Shown: positions 8,620 to 16,532 of the stretch, in pieces
How positions within the stretch are numbered: the first letter of the stretch is position 1
Layout of the letters: the number at the start of each line of letters is the position of its first letter
Assembly (NCBI GenBank): GCA_963748405.1
Contig: CAVVIT010000006.1
Location: forward strand, 558,001 to 622,000
DNA from: Fen-1273 sp963748405
GTDB lineage: Bacteria; Bacteroidota; Ignavibacteria; UBA10030; UBA6906
Reading direction: 5' to 3'
Length of the DNA: 64,000 bases
Made by a program: the position numbers and the translations under genes
The notes under the pieces: generated by a model
Database searches by the model: none
The model's input: the letters and a program-made list of their open reading frames with translations, nothing else
What the model was told of the DNA's origin: nothing

Positions 8620-9833
8620 ACATTCTCGTCTTGAATTGCGGAAGCTCGTCTGTCAAGTACCAGATGATCGAAGCGGCGGGGCGAAAACTCCTCGCCAAGG
8701 GGAGCGTCGAGCGGATCGGGATGAGCGGCGCGACGCTCACCAACACGCGGCACGACGGCGACGAGATCCGGATCGCAGGGGAGATCGTCGATCACACCCA
8801 GGCCATTGAGTACATCCTCGCCGTCCTCCTGAGCAAGAACCACGGCGTCATCACCGACAGGGGGCAGATCCACGCCGTCGGCCACCGGGTCGTCCACGGG
8901 GGCGAATCGTTTTCGGGATCGGTCCTTCTCACCGACGACGTCATCAAGACCCTCCGCGAGAACATCGAGCTGGCCCCCCTGCACAATCCGCACAACCTGA
9001 GGGGAATCTCGGCCTGCGAGGTGAGCCTTCCCGGCATCCCCCAGGTCGGCGTCTTCGACACCGCCTTTCACGTCAAAATGCCCAAACGGGCGTACCTGTA
9101 CGGCATCCCCTATTCGCTCTACACGCAGTACAAGATCCGCAGGTACGGGTTCCACGGTTCTTCGCACAGGTACGTCGCCGACCGGGCGGCCACGCTGCTC
9201 GGGAAACCGGCGGATGCGCTCAAGCTCATCACGTGCCATCTGGGGAACGGGTGCAGCATGGCCGCCGTGGACCGGGGAAGCTCGGTGGACACCTCGATGG
9301 GGTTCACCCCGCTCGAAGGGCTGCTCATGGGGACAAGGTCGGGCGACATCGACGCCTCCGTGATCCTGTTCGTCATGGGAAAGGAAGGGCTCACGCTCGG
9401 CGAGGCCAACACGCTTCTCAACAAGCACAGCGGCCTGCAGGGAATCTCCGGCGTCTCGAGCGACATGCGCGAGATCATCACGGAAATGAAAAACGGCGAC
9501 AAGAAGGCGAAATATGCCTTCGACGTCTTCACGTACCGGATCAAGAAATACATCGGCGCGTACGCCGCGGCGATGGGAGGGCTCGACGCCGTCGTCTTCA
9601 CGGGGGGAATCGGCGAGAACAGCACCGACGTGCGCACCGCCTGTTGCGAGGGGATGGAGTTCTTCGGAATCTCCGTCGACGAGGCCCTCAATACGTCCGC
9701 CGGAAAGGAGAAGTTCATCTCCCCTCCCGGCGCCAGGACGCCCGTTCTCGTCATACCGACGAACGAGGAACTCGTCATCGCCATCGATACAATGCAGATC
9801 GTGACGGAGAAGGGCCTGGTCAGCGCCCGCTGA
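8616..9833 (+). CDS. ackA: Acetate kinase
   Basis: Acetate kinase interconverts acetyl phosphate + ADP and acetate + ATP, giving substrate-level phosphorylation. The 405 residues show the N-terminal MNILVLNCGSSSVKYQ, the family signature VFDTAFHVKMPKRAYLYGIP, the motif IRRYGFHGSSHRYV, and the nucleotide-binding motifs CHLGNGCSMAAV and VVFTGGIGENS. Length and motifs fit acetate kinase better than butyrate kinase, which is about 355 residues. It is translationally coupled to the dehydrogenase before it. No phosphotransacetylase is visible. The 3' end overlaps the convergent yigZ gene by 14 bp. Confidence 0.95.
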   Translation: MNILVLNCGSSSVKYQMIEAAGRKLLAKGSVERIGMSGATLTNTRHDGDEIRIAGEIVDHTQAIEYILAVLLSKNHGVITDRGQIHAVGHRVVHGGESFSGSVLLTDDVIKTLRENIELAPLHNPHNLRGISACEVSLPGIPQVGVFDTAFHVKMPKRAYLYGIPYSLYTQYKIRRYGFHGSSHRYVADRAATLLGKPADALKLITCHLGNGCSMAAVDRGSSVDTSMGFTPLEGLLMGTRSGDIDASVILFVMGKEGLTLGEANTLLNKHSGLQGISGVSSDMREIITEMKNGDKKAKYAFDVFTYRIKKYIGAYAAAMGGLDAVVFTGGIGENSTDVRTACCEGMEFFGISVDEALNTSAGKEKFISPPGARTPVLVIPTNEELVIAIDTMQIVTEKGLVSAR

Positions 9834-10446
9834 ACCGGACCGCCCCGGCCGTCGCGTCGAGCAGCGCGCTGCGGAGACCTGCGGTTCGTGAACGGCGGAT
9901 CTCGACTGCCATGGACACGTCGTCGCCGTAGTCCGACCGGACGATCTTCCCGCCCGCGGCGGCCACCGCGCGCATGACGGGGCCGACGCACTCATGGGGA
10001 ATCGACAGGCGAAGGAGGTCGAGGACATGCAGCGTCAGCCGCGGGCCCGAGGCGAGCGCTCCTTCCGCCGCCTGCCGGTACGCCCGCACGAGCCCCCCGG
10101 TGCCGAGTTTCGTCCCTCCGAAGTACCGCGTCACCACCACGATCACGTCCGTCAGTCCCGCACTCTCGATCGCACCGAGGATCGGCTTTCCGGCCGTCCC
10201 CGACGGCTCGCCGTCGTCGCCGGCCCGGCCCTGCCCACCGTCCGCACCGAGCCGGTACGCGTAGCAGTGGTGGGTCGCGTCGAAGTATTCCTTCCGTATC
10301 GCGCCGAGGACGGCCTCGCAGGCCTCCTTCCCGTTCACCGGAACGGCTTCGGCAAGAAACCGCGAACCGCGGACGGTCAGGACCGACCGGGCACGGGCGC
10401 GCAGCGTCGTGAATTCATCCGACGGTATCTGGGAAGGCGTGGCCAC
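9820..10446 (-). CDS. yigZ: YigZ/IMPACT family protein
   Basis: This is a 208-residue member of the YigZ/IMPACT (UPF0029) family, cytoplasmic proteins linked to translation control whose exact bacterial role is unclear. The signature is plain: KEYFDATHHCYAYRLG, DGEPSGTAGKPILGAI, VVVTRYFGGTKLGTGGLVRAY, followed by a C-terminal ferredoxin-like domain. The GTG start at 10446 has no ribosome-binding sequence before it, and the predicted transcription start falls on or beside it, so a leaderless mRNA is possible. It converges with ackA and is divergent from bshA. Confidence 0.92.
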   Translation of the reverse strand: MATPSQIPSDEFTTLRARARSVLTVRGSRFLAEAVPVNGKEACEAVLGAIRKEYFDATHHCYAYRLGADGGQGRAGDDGEPSGTAGKPILGAIESAGLTDVIVVVTRYFGGTKLGTGGLVRAYRQAAEGALASGPRLTLHVLDLLRLSIPHECVGPVMRAVAAAGGKIVRSDYGDDVSMAVEIRRSRTAGLRSALLDATAGAVRFSGR

Positions 10447-10452
10447 AGCATG

Positions 10453-10481
10453 AGGATAGAGATTATGATTCTATTTTGCAA
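10453..10481 (-). promoter_or_regulatory. Sigma70-like promoter of yigZ
   Basis: On the minus strand TTGCAA (10481-10476) and TATCCT (10458-10453) are 17 bp apart. The -10 box ends 7 bp before the GTG of yigZ, so the transcript would begin at the start codon or within a few bases of it. Confidence 0.5.
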
Positions 10482-10486
10482 TCCTC

Positions 10487-10515
10487 TTGCGTGTCACTTC
10501 CTCCTTCTGTATCTT
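10487..10515 (+). promoter_or_regulatory. Sigma70-like promoter of bshA
   Basis: TTGCGT (10487-10492) and TATCTT (10510-10515), 17 bp spacer, lie back to back with the yigZ promoter. The expected start near 10522 leaves about 20 nt before the bshA ATG; no clear Shine-Dalgarno sequence is present. Confidence 0.5.
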
Positions 10516-10540
10516 CCTCCCCTGACATCCATCACACGAC

Positions 10541-11683
10541 ATGAAAATCGGCATCGTCTGTTATCCCACGTACGGCGGCAGCGGCGTCGTTGCAACCGAG
10601 CTTGGGAAGGCTCTTGCGGCGCGCGGACATCAGATCCATTTCATCAGTTACGCCCTGCCGATGAGGCTGGACGAATACCAGGACAACATCTCCTACCACG
10701 AGGTGGAGATGGCGAGCTACCCGCTGTTCGAGTTCCCCCTCTACACGCCTGCACTCGCCAGCAAGATCGTGGAGGTTGCGCGGTTCGAGAAGCTCGACAT
10801 CATTCACGCCCACTACGCCATCCCCCATGCGATCAGCGCGTTTCTCGCGCGTGAGATCCTGGGCAAGCAGCTGAAGGTGATCACCACGCTGCACGGGACC
10901 GACATCACGCTCGTCGGACTCGAGCCGAGCTTTCTCCCGGTCATGCGCTTCAGCATCGAGAAGAGCGACGGCGTCACGGCGGTGTCCCGGTTCCTGCGTG
11001 AAAAGACGATGACGAACTACAGCATCACCAAGGACATCCGCGTCATCCCGAATTTCGTCGACACCGCCAAATACCGCCGGATGGAGCTGCCGGAGGTCCG
11101 CGCCAAGTTCGCACCCGCCGAAGAACGGGTGATCGTCCACGTGTCGAATTTCCGGCTTGTGAAGAGGGTCCAGGACGTCATACGGATATTCGGCGAGGTC
11201 AGGAAGAAGGTCCCGGCGCGGCTGCTCCTCGTGGGGGATGGCCCGGACCGCTCCGCCTGCGAAATCCTGACCCGCGAGATGAACCTCCAGCAGCACGTCC
11301 GGTTCCTGGGAAAACAGCTCGAACTCGTTCCAATACTCTCCTCCTCCGACCTCATGCTGATGCCGAGCCAGTCGGAGAGCTTCGGCCTCTCGGCCCTGGA
11401 AGCGATGGCGTGCGACGTCCCCGTAATCTCGTCGAGCGTCGGCGGGCTGCCCGAGCTCCAGGTCCACGGCGAAACGGGATACATCGCCGAAATCGGGGAC
11501 ATCGACAGGATGGCGAAGTACGCGGTCGATCTTCTGACCAACGACGCGAAACGGAGGCAGTTCGGCAGGGCGGGACGGGCGCGCGCGGTGGATAATTTCG
11601 ACGTCGGGAAGATCGTATCGATGTACGAAGCGTATTACACGGAATGCCTTGCGGACGGCCCGCTTGCCGCCGCGGGATCGTAG
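10541..11683 (+). CDS. bshA: N-acetyl-alpha-D-glucosaminyl L-malate synthase BshA
   Basis: BshA is the GT4 glycosyltransferase that joins N-acetylglucosamine from UDP-GlcNAc to L-malate, the first step of bacillithiol synthesis in the cytoplasm. The 380 residues are characteristic: MKIGIVCYPTYGGSGVVATE at the start, the acceptor region ISYHEVEMASYPLFEFPLYT, HAHYAIPHAISA, TTLHGTDITLVG, and the donor-site motif MPSQSESFGLSALEAMACD. The later genes bshB and bshC are not in the window. Bacillithiol is known from Firmicutes and from Bacteroidota/Chlorobiota relatives, which supports the lineage guess. It is followed after 24 bp by a small cupin gene. Confidence 0.95.
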   Translation: MKIGIVCYPTYGGSGVVATELGKALAARGHQIHFISYALPMRLDEYQDNISYHEVEMASYPLFEFPLYTPALASKIVEVARFEKLDIIHAHYAIPHAISAFLAREILGKQLKVITTLHGTDITLVGLEPSFLPVMRFSIEKSDGVTAVSRFLREKTMTNYSITKDIRVIPNFVDTAKYRRMELPEVRAKFAPAEERVIVHVSNFRLVKRVQDVIRIFGEVRKKVPARLLLVGDGPDRSACEILTREMNLQQHVRFLGKQLELVPILSSSDLMLMPSQSESFGLSALEAMACDVPVISSSVGGLPELQVHGETGYIAEIGDIDRMAKYAVDLLTNDAKRRQFGRAGRARAVDNFDVGKIVSMYEAYYTECLADGPLAAAGS

Positions 11684-11707
11684 GGGACAAAGGAAGAGGT
11701 GCGCTCG

Positions 11708-12010
11708 ATGATGGATGTCATACGGTGGCCGAAACCGAAGAAACCGACGCTGGAGGAGCTGAAAAAGATGCTCCGCACGGAAGGGTTGGAATCAGAGCTG
11801 TATACGGATCGTCCCGCGGTGAAGTACGGAAGGCACAAGCACGATTTCGACGATTTCGTCGTCATCGTCGACGGGGCGATGAAGATCGCCACCGACGAGC
11901 ATGAATGGACGCTGCGGCCGGGGGACAGGCTCGATATCCCCGCGAACACGCATCACCGCGCTGAAGTCATCGGTAAGGAGGAGGTCCGCTACCTCTCCGC
12001 GGCGAAGTAG
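11708..12010 (+). CDS. Small cupin-domain protein
   Basis: This 100-residue protein is a single cupin barrel. The metal-site motif is visible as KYGRHKHDFDDFVVIVDGAM (HxH, then acidic residues) and the second motif as LRPGDRLDIPANTHHRAEV. It could bind a metal or a small ligand; the substrate is unknown. The sequence AGGAAGAGG at 11691-11699 lies 8 bp before the ATG at 11708, so I prefer that to the in-frame GTG at 11699. It follows bshA closely and is probably on its mRNA. It converges tail to tail with the next gene, 2 bp apart. Confidence 0.82.
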   Translation: MMDVIRWPKPKKPTLEELKKMLRTEGLESELYTDRPAVKYGRHKHDFDDFVVIVDGAMKIATDEHEWTLRPGDRLDIPANTHHRAEVIGKEEVRYLSAAK

Positions 12011-12012
12011 GT

Positions 12013-12246
12013 TCAGGCGTTCCCCGTCCCCTGTTTCCCTCCTCCGGATTCCTCCTCCACCCTCTTCTGCTGGCGCGCGAGCGCAATGCGCAGGACGATG
12101 CGGACCGCGAAGAGAACGGCCGCGGCATAGAAGAGCACCATGGACATTCCGGGAGGAACGAGCTTCGCCACGACGAGCACAAGCATGAGGGTCATGGCGC
12201 CGATGGCGACGAACCCGTAGATATTGACAGCCCTGGCATTGAGCAT
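12013..12246 (-). CDS. Small two-helix membrane protein, unknown
   Basis: This 77-residue protein has two hydrophobic segments, about residues 8-28 (VNIYGFVAIGAMTLMLVLVV) and 34-55 (MSMVLFYAAAVLFAVRIVLR), then a charged, Gly-rich tail. I do not recognise a family. ATG 12246 is chosen because the hydrophobic helix begins directly after it; a longer frame reaches back into mnmA. It starts 13 bp after the mnmA stop, so it is likely co-transcribed. It may simply be a small inner-membrane protein of the lineage. Confidence 0.68.
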   Translation of the reverse strand: MLNARAVNIYGFVAIGAMTLMLVLVVAKLVPPGMSMVLFYAAAVLFAVRIVLRIALARQQKRVEEESGGGKQGTGNA

Positions 12247-12259
12247 ACCCGTGTCCTGA

Positions 12260-13363
12260 TTAGTCGAGGATCGTGTCGATGATGCCCCCTCCCACAACGT
12301 CATCCCCTTCGTAAAGGACGACCGACTGGCCGGGGGTGATCGCCCGCCGCTTCTGCGCGAACTCCACGCGAAGGTGCCCGTCCTCGGTTTCCACCGCCCG
12401 TGCGGCACCCCCTTCGTCCCTGTACCGGATCTTTGCATCCACCCCGAGCGGCGTCCCGAGGCCTGCGTATTTGACGAAGTTGACGCCGCGCGCGGTGAGT
12501 CCGCCGTGAAACAGCGCTTCGTTCCTTCCCAGCTCGATGCGGTTCTTTGCCGGGTCGATCCCCGTCACGTACAGGGGCTCCCCCGCCGCGATGCCGAGCC
12601 CTTTTCTCTGGCCGATCGTGTAGAACGGGTAGCCGCGGTGCGTGCCGATCACTTTCCCCTCCATCACGACTTCCCCGCCGTTCACCTCCGCGGACAGCCC
12701 GGGGACGCGCTCCTTCAGGAATCTCTCGTAGTCGTCGTCGGGGATGAAGCAGATCTCGTAACTCTCGGCCTTCTGCGCGACGGGGAGTGCGTACGCTGCG
12801 GCGCGCGCCCGTGCCTCGGGCTTCGTCATCTCCCCGAGCGGGAACAGCGTCCGTGCGAGCGACTCCTGCGTCAGGCCCCAGAGGGCGTACGACTGGTCTT
12901 TCCCGGAGTCCCGGCCCCTGGAGACAACGTATCTCCCGGTCACGGAATCACGCCGGACGCGGGCATAGTGGCCGGTTGCAATCGACTCCGCTCCAAGGGC
13001 GTCCGCCTTCCTCAGAAGTTCTTCCCACTTGATCTTCCGGTTGCAGATCACGCAGGGGTTCGGGGTCCTGCCGCTCAGGTATTCGCGGACGAAATCGCCG
13101 ATGACTTCGCCGCCGAACGGCTCGCTGAAATCCAGCACATAATGGGGGATCCCCAGGCGGGCGGCAACGGCGCGGGCATCCTGAATGCCGTCGAGGGAGC
13201 AGCAGCTGCTCTCGTTTCCCGCGTTTCCGCCGACCTCTTCGTACCTGTAGGTCTTGATCGTGAGGCCGACGACATCGTATCCTTCTTCCACCAGCATGCC
13301 GGCCACCACGGAAGAGTCCACCCCCCCGCTCATCGCGACAACGACCCTGCTCTTCGAACTCAC
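12260..13363 (-). CDS. mnmA: tRNA-specific 2-thiouridylase MnmA
   Basis: MnmA activates U34 of Lys, Glu and Gln tRNAs with ATP and inserts sulfur, giving 2-thiouridine. The 367 residues carry the PP-loop VVVAMSGGVDSSVVAGML at the N-terminus, the first catalytic Cys in TPNPCVICNRKIKW, the motif GKDQSYALWGL and the second catalytic Cys in ESYEICFIPDDDY. The GTG at 13363 with GGGAGAG before it is chosen; a 22-residue extension upstream lacks conservation. Its sulfur would come through the cysteine desulfurase at 3859. An AATATA element (13409-13414) may be its -10 box, but the -35 is weak. Confidence 0.95.
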   Translation of the reverse strand: MSSKSRVVVAMSGGVDSSVVAGMLVEEGYDVVGLTIKTYRYEEVGGNAGNESSCCSLDGIQDARAVAARLGIPHYVLDFSEPFGGEVIGDFVREYLSGRTPNPCVICNRKIKWEELLRKADALGAESIATGHYARVRRDSVTGRYVVSRGRDSGKDQSYALWGLTQESLARTLFPLGEMTKPEARARAAAYALPVAQKAESYEICFIPDDDYERFLKERVPGLSAEVNGGEVVMEGKVIGTHRGYPFYTIGQRKGLGIAAGEPLYVTGIDPAKNRIELGRNEALFHGGLTARGVNFVKYAGLGTPLGVDAKIRYRDEGGAARAVETEDGHLRVEFAQKRRAITPGQSVVLYEGDDVVGGGIIDTILD

Positions 13364-13458
13364 GCTCTCTCCCGCATCAGAATGAACATGCTCACGACCT
13401 GCACGTGCAATATACAAAACGGAGCCCAAACCCGAAAGGGAGATTCCCCTCCACCGGA

Positions 13459-14466
13459 TCAGAGGAGATCCTTCCCGCAGGCGAAGAGTGAGGGAGATCC
13501 GCCGGTATGCCAGAACAGGACGCTCTCCCCCTTGCCGAATTCCCGGCGTTCGATCATATCCATGAGCGCCCCCATTGCCTTCGCCGTGTACACGGGATCG
13601 AGCATGATCCCCTCGAGCCTGGCAAGGAGCCGGATCGCTTCACGCTCGCGGGTCCCCGCAATCCCGTACCCTTCCCCCGCGTACCGTCCGTCAAGGTGCA
13701 CGGCGGCGTCTTCCGGCACGAGGTCCGGAGACCCCAGGAGGGAACACGCGCCCCGCGCAACGGAGCGAACGGTCCGTGAGAGCTCTCCTTGCGGGGCTTC
13801 CCCCTTCTCGACGCATACCCCGATCAGCTTCCCCCCGTACCCGAATGCCGCGGCGCCTGCGATCAGGCCGGCATGGGTCCCGCCGGAACTCGAAGCAAAG
13901 ACCATCGCATCCGGTGACCCCTTTCCGAACGGGAGCTGTCGGGCGACCTCGCCCATCGCCATGCAATAGCCGACCGCCCCCAGGGGTGACGAACCTCCGT
14001 AGGGGATAAGAAACGGGTTGAGCCCTTCGTTCCGGAGCGACTCTGCGACGCGGTCAAGCGACTCCCCGCGCCTGTCTGAACCCGCCCAGTGAATCCGGGC
14101 GCCGAGAAGCACATCGAGGAGGAGATTCCCCTCCGGCGATTCGGGGGCTTCTCCCCCCAGGACCAGGTCGCACCGCAGCCCTGCCTTCGCGGCGGCGGCG
14201 GCCGTCTGCCGGCAGTGATTCGACTGGGCGGCGCCCGCCGTCAGGAGCGTATCGGTCCCCCGATCCATCGCAGCGGCGAGTATGTACTCGAGTTTCCGCG
14301 TCTTGTTCCCGCCGAAGGCGAGCCCGGTCATGTCGTCCCGCTTCATCAGGATCGAGGGACCTCCCAGGTGCGCGGAGAGTCGATCGAGCCTGTGGAGCGG
14401 CGTGGGGGTATCCGCCAGCGGAAATTTCGGGAGACTGCGCAGCGCGGGGTGTGAATCGTCGATCAT
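13459..14466 (-). CDS. D-cysteine desulfhydrase / ACC deaminase family PLP enzyme
   Basis: This 335-residue protein belongs to the tryptophan-synthase-beta fold group that holds D-cysteine desulfhydrase and 1-aminocyclopropane-1-carboxylate deaminase. The PLP lysine lies in FGGNKTRKLEYILA, followed by GAAQSNHCRQTAAAA, a phosphate-binding segment ASSSGGTHAGLIAG and the C-terminal VLFWHTGGSPSLFA. These match D-cysteine desulfhydrase (DcyD/YedO), which turns D-cysteine into pyruvate, ammonia and sulfide, but the sequence alone does not exclude other small amino acids. It lies upstream of mnmA on the same strand with its own promoter. Confidence 0.87.
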   Translation of the reverse strand: MIDDSHPALRSLPKFPLADTPTPLHRLDRLSAHLGGPSILMKRDDMTGLAFGGNKTRKLEYILAAAMDRGTDTLLTAGAAQSNHCRQTAAAAAKAGLRCDLVLGGEAPESPEGNLLLDVLLGARIHWAGSDRRGESLDRVAESLRNEGLNPFLIPYGGSSPLGAVGYCMAMGEVARQLPFGKGSPDAMVFASSSGGTHAGLIAGAAAFGYGGKLIGVCVEKGEAPQGELSRTVRSVARGACSLLGSPDLVPEDAAVHLDGRYAGEGYGIAGTREREAIRLLARLEGIMLDPVYTAKAMGALMDMIERREFGKGESVLFWHTGGSPSLFACGKDLL

Positions 14467-14490
14467 GGGGTTCGTCGTTGTGTCGGGTCT

Positions 14491-14519
14491 ACCCTACCCA
14501 AAAGGCGTCGGAAAATCAA
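14491..14519 (-). promoter_or_regulatory. Sigma70-like promoter of the D-cysteine desulfhydrase gene
   Basis: TTGATT (14519-14514) and TAGGGT (14496-14491) on the minus strand are separated by 17 bp. Transcription would begin near 14484, about 18 nt before the ATG. Confidence 0.45.
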
Positions 14520-14554
14520 GCGGCGAATGGAGTGACCTGAAGCGCGGTGCCGCA

Positions 14555-16528
14555 TCACGGAACGCGGATGTCAAGTTGCAGGCCGATCTGCGATGGGGAA
14601 GACGGGGGGATCTCCGTCACGGGCGCGCCTGTCGTCGCCGAACGTTCTTTCACGGTTCCGGAGCAGCGCAGGGCGATCTCCGCCCAATCGGCGGGGTTGA
14701 CCAGGAGCCGGACATACCACCGGAGTCCGTCGCCGTAGAGCGGCGGGACCGACACGAGACCCGGCAGGGATGATTCGAACGCGTACACGCTGGCGCCGTA
14801 TCCGTCCGTATGAAAGGCGGTCCACCGGCCGTCGATCCTCACCCCGCCGAAGGGAGCGAGTGAGACATCTGCTCCGACGAGGAACCCCCGCAGATAGTCC
14901 GCACCGGTTTCCGACACTCCGGCAAATCCCAGCAGCGCGGAGAATGTGAGTATTCTCCCCGGGCGGGCCGAGAGTTCGACTGTGAGGCGGTCTTCGTCTT
15001 TCGTCCCCCGTACGACGACATCTCTCCCCCACGCATCGATCCCCTCCCCGGTGACGGTAGAAACCTTCCTCGACAGGCGCACGGAGAACCGCCCCCTTCG
15101 GGAGATGCTCCCTTCCCCCATCACCGACAGTTCGATCCCCTTTCGGGGAACCGATGTACCGGCGTCCGGCCAGGGATGCTCGTACGCGTCGGCGTACACT
15201 TCCAGCGTACATTCAGGTGATGGGACGATCCTGAGCGCCGTCGTCACCCCCCGTTCGTTCCGTGTTCCCGAACCGTCCCCTTCTCCCGAGGCATGAGGAT
15301 TGTCGAACCGCGGTTGATAATCCCTGCAGCGAATGATCCACATCTGGTCTTCCCCCGGGCTGAGGGCCAGGCTGCAGGAAAGACCGTGCGCGCCTCCTCC
15401 GGCCACGGCGTATTCCCCCGAGAATGCGGCGATGCCGGCAGCGACGCTGACGTCCGCGCCGATTGCGCCGGCCCTGTCCCCGGAAAAGCGCATCCTGTCC
15501 GCAGGATGGAACGATCTGTCGAGAAACGACCTGTAGAACGTGCAGCCTCCGCTGAATATCCCCCGCTCGTGGAACTCAGCCCTGACGCCGGCGAGCCGCT
15601 CCCGCAGGGCGTCTTTCTTTCCAAGGCTCGACTGCGTCACGTACGCTCCCTGGAAGAAACCCGTGACGTCTCCCGTGCTGTCAACGGCTGCGCCGAATGA
15701 CCTGTCCGAGACGAAGATCGACCCCCTCCACCGCTCGCCGGAGGACGCGGTGACGGCGAGCCCCCTCAGGAACCTGTTCTCGCCGGGGGAGCGGTGAGGC
15801 TCGATCGCACATCCTCCGCCGGCACGGAGCTTCCAGATTCCCCTCACCGCCGTGGGCCCCCGCCAGAAGACCAGCCCTTCGGCGGACTGGATTTCGTAGT
15901 CACCTGCAAGCACGTCGGTAACGCATCCGAGCCCCTGCACACGGGCATACCCGGAAACGAACGCATCTTCCAGCCGTTCCCCCGCTCCTTTCGCGAAGAG
16001 CGCTCCCGTTTCAAACGCCCTTCCGGTCTCAACGACGATTCGTGAAAGGACGCCCGGAGCCGGCCCTGGAGCCAGTGGATCGGGATCGGACCTGCCGTTC
16101 ACACGGAAGCGGACGGAAACGGAGGGGTGCACTCTTCTCCCGGAAGCGCCGGCACCGGCACGGACATACGGCGCCAGCGCCTCGTACAGCGCGGCTCCCC
16201 CGCCATCCATCGTGAGGACCTCTGCGGGCGAACGGAATGTCCCGCCGCCGGCCCGGTATGCGAGCACGGCGCGGGCTCCGGAGAGGGTGACGCAGGGAAT
16301 CGAAAGGAGTTCCGGGAGCGTGACCGTGTTGAGGTCGTACGGATGCATGCGGACCCAGTCGAGTGCTTCCATGAGAGCGGACCCGTCCGCATCGTCCTTC
16401 ACTTCCCCCGTCAATTCCGGTGGGAGACGCGCGTCGAATTCAACTTCCCGCACGACGGTGTCCCGCACGACGGTGTCACGCACGGCGGCATGGAGGAGAA
16501 GAACGCCGAGTATCCCGGTGAGCGCCAC
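14555..16528 (-). CDS. Large envelope protein with N-terminal helix-hairpin-helix domain
   Basis: This 657-residue protein has a hydrophobic N-terminus (MALTGILGVLLLHAA), a short repeat of RDTVV, and at about residues 60-115 a ComEA-like helix-hairpin-helix pair (LNTVTLPELLSIPC, then GGTFRSPAEVLTM). The remaining 540 residues are rich in alternating strands ending in Arg/Gly/Tyr, like an outer-membrane beta barrel. Proteins of this plan occur in Bacteroidota and relatives; their function is not known to me. It begins 4 bp after the PorV-like gene, so the two are probably made together. I infer export and outer-membrane location; DNA binding by the HHH part is possible but unproven. Confidence 0.72.
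   Translation of the reverse strand: MALTGILGVLLLHAAVRDTVVRDTVVREVEFDARLPPELTGEVKDDADGSALMEALDWVRMHPYDLNTVTLPELLSIPCVTLSGARAVLAYRAGGGTFRSPAEVLTMDGGGAALYEALAPYVRAGAGASGRRVHPSVSVRFRVNGRSDPDPLAPGPAPGVLSRIVVETGRAFETGALFAKGAGERLEDAFVSGYARVQGLGCVTDVLAGDYEIQSAEGLVFWRGPTAVRGIWKLRAGGGCAIEPHRSPGENRFLRGLAVTASSGERWRGSIFVSDRSFGAAVDSTGDVTGFFQGAYVTQSSLGKKDALRERLAGVRAEFHERGIFSGGCTFYRSFLDRSFHPADRMRFSGDRAGAIGADVSVAAGIAAFSGEYAVAGGGAHGLSCSLALSPGEDQMWIIRCRDYQPRFDNPHASGEGDGSGTRNERGVTTALRIVPSPECTLEVYADAYEHPWPDAGTSVPRKGIELSVMGEGSISRRGRFSVRLSRKVSTVTGEGIDAWGRDVVVRGTKDEDRLTVELSARPGRILTFSALLGFAGVSETGADYLRGFLVGADVSLAPFGGVRIDGRWTAFHTDGYGASVYAFESSLPGLVSVPPLYGDGLRWYVRLLVNPADWAEIALRCSGTVKERSATTGAPVTEIPPSSPSQIGLQLDIRVP
16449..16478. 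repeat. Tandem 15-bp repeat in the HHH envelope gene
   Basis: Two copies of cgcacgacggtgtcc differing at the last base lie head to tail, with a decayed third copy after 16479. They encode the repeated RDTVV just after the signal-like segment. Such in-frame repeats can expand or contract by slippage. Confidence 0.8.
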
Positions 16529-16532
16529 GGGC

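Noticed and set aside
13400..13409. Palindrome TGCACGTGCA upstream of mnmA as an operator
   Set aside because: A 10-bp palindrome in GC-rich DNA is not rare and nothing links it to a regulator.
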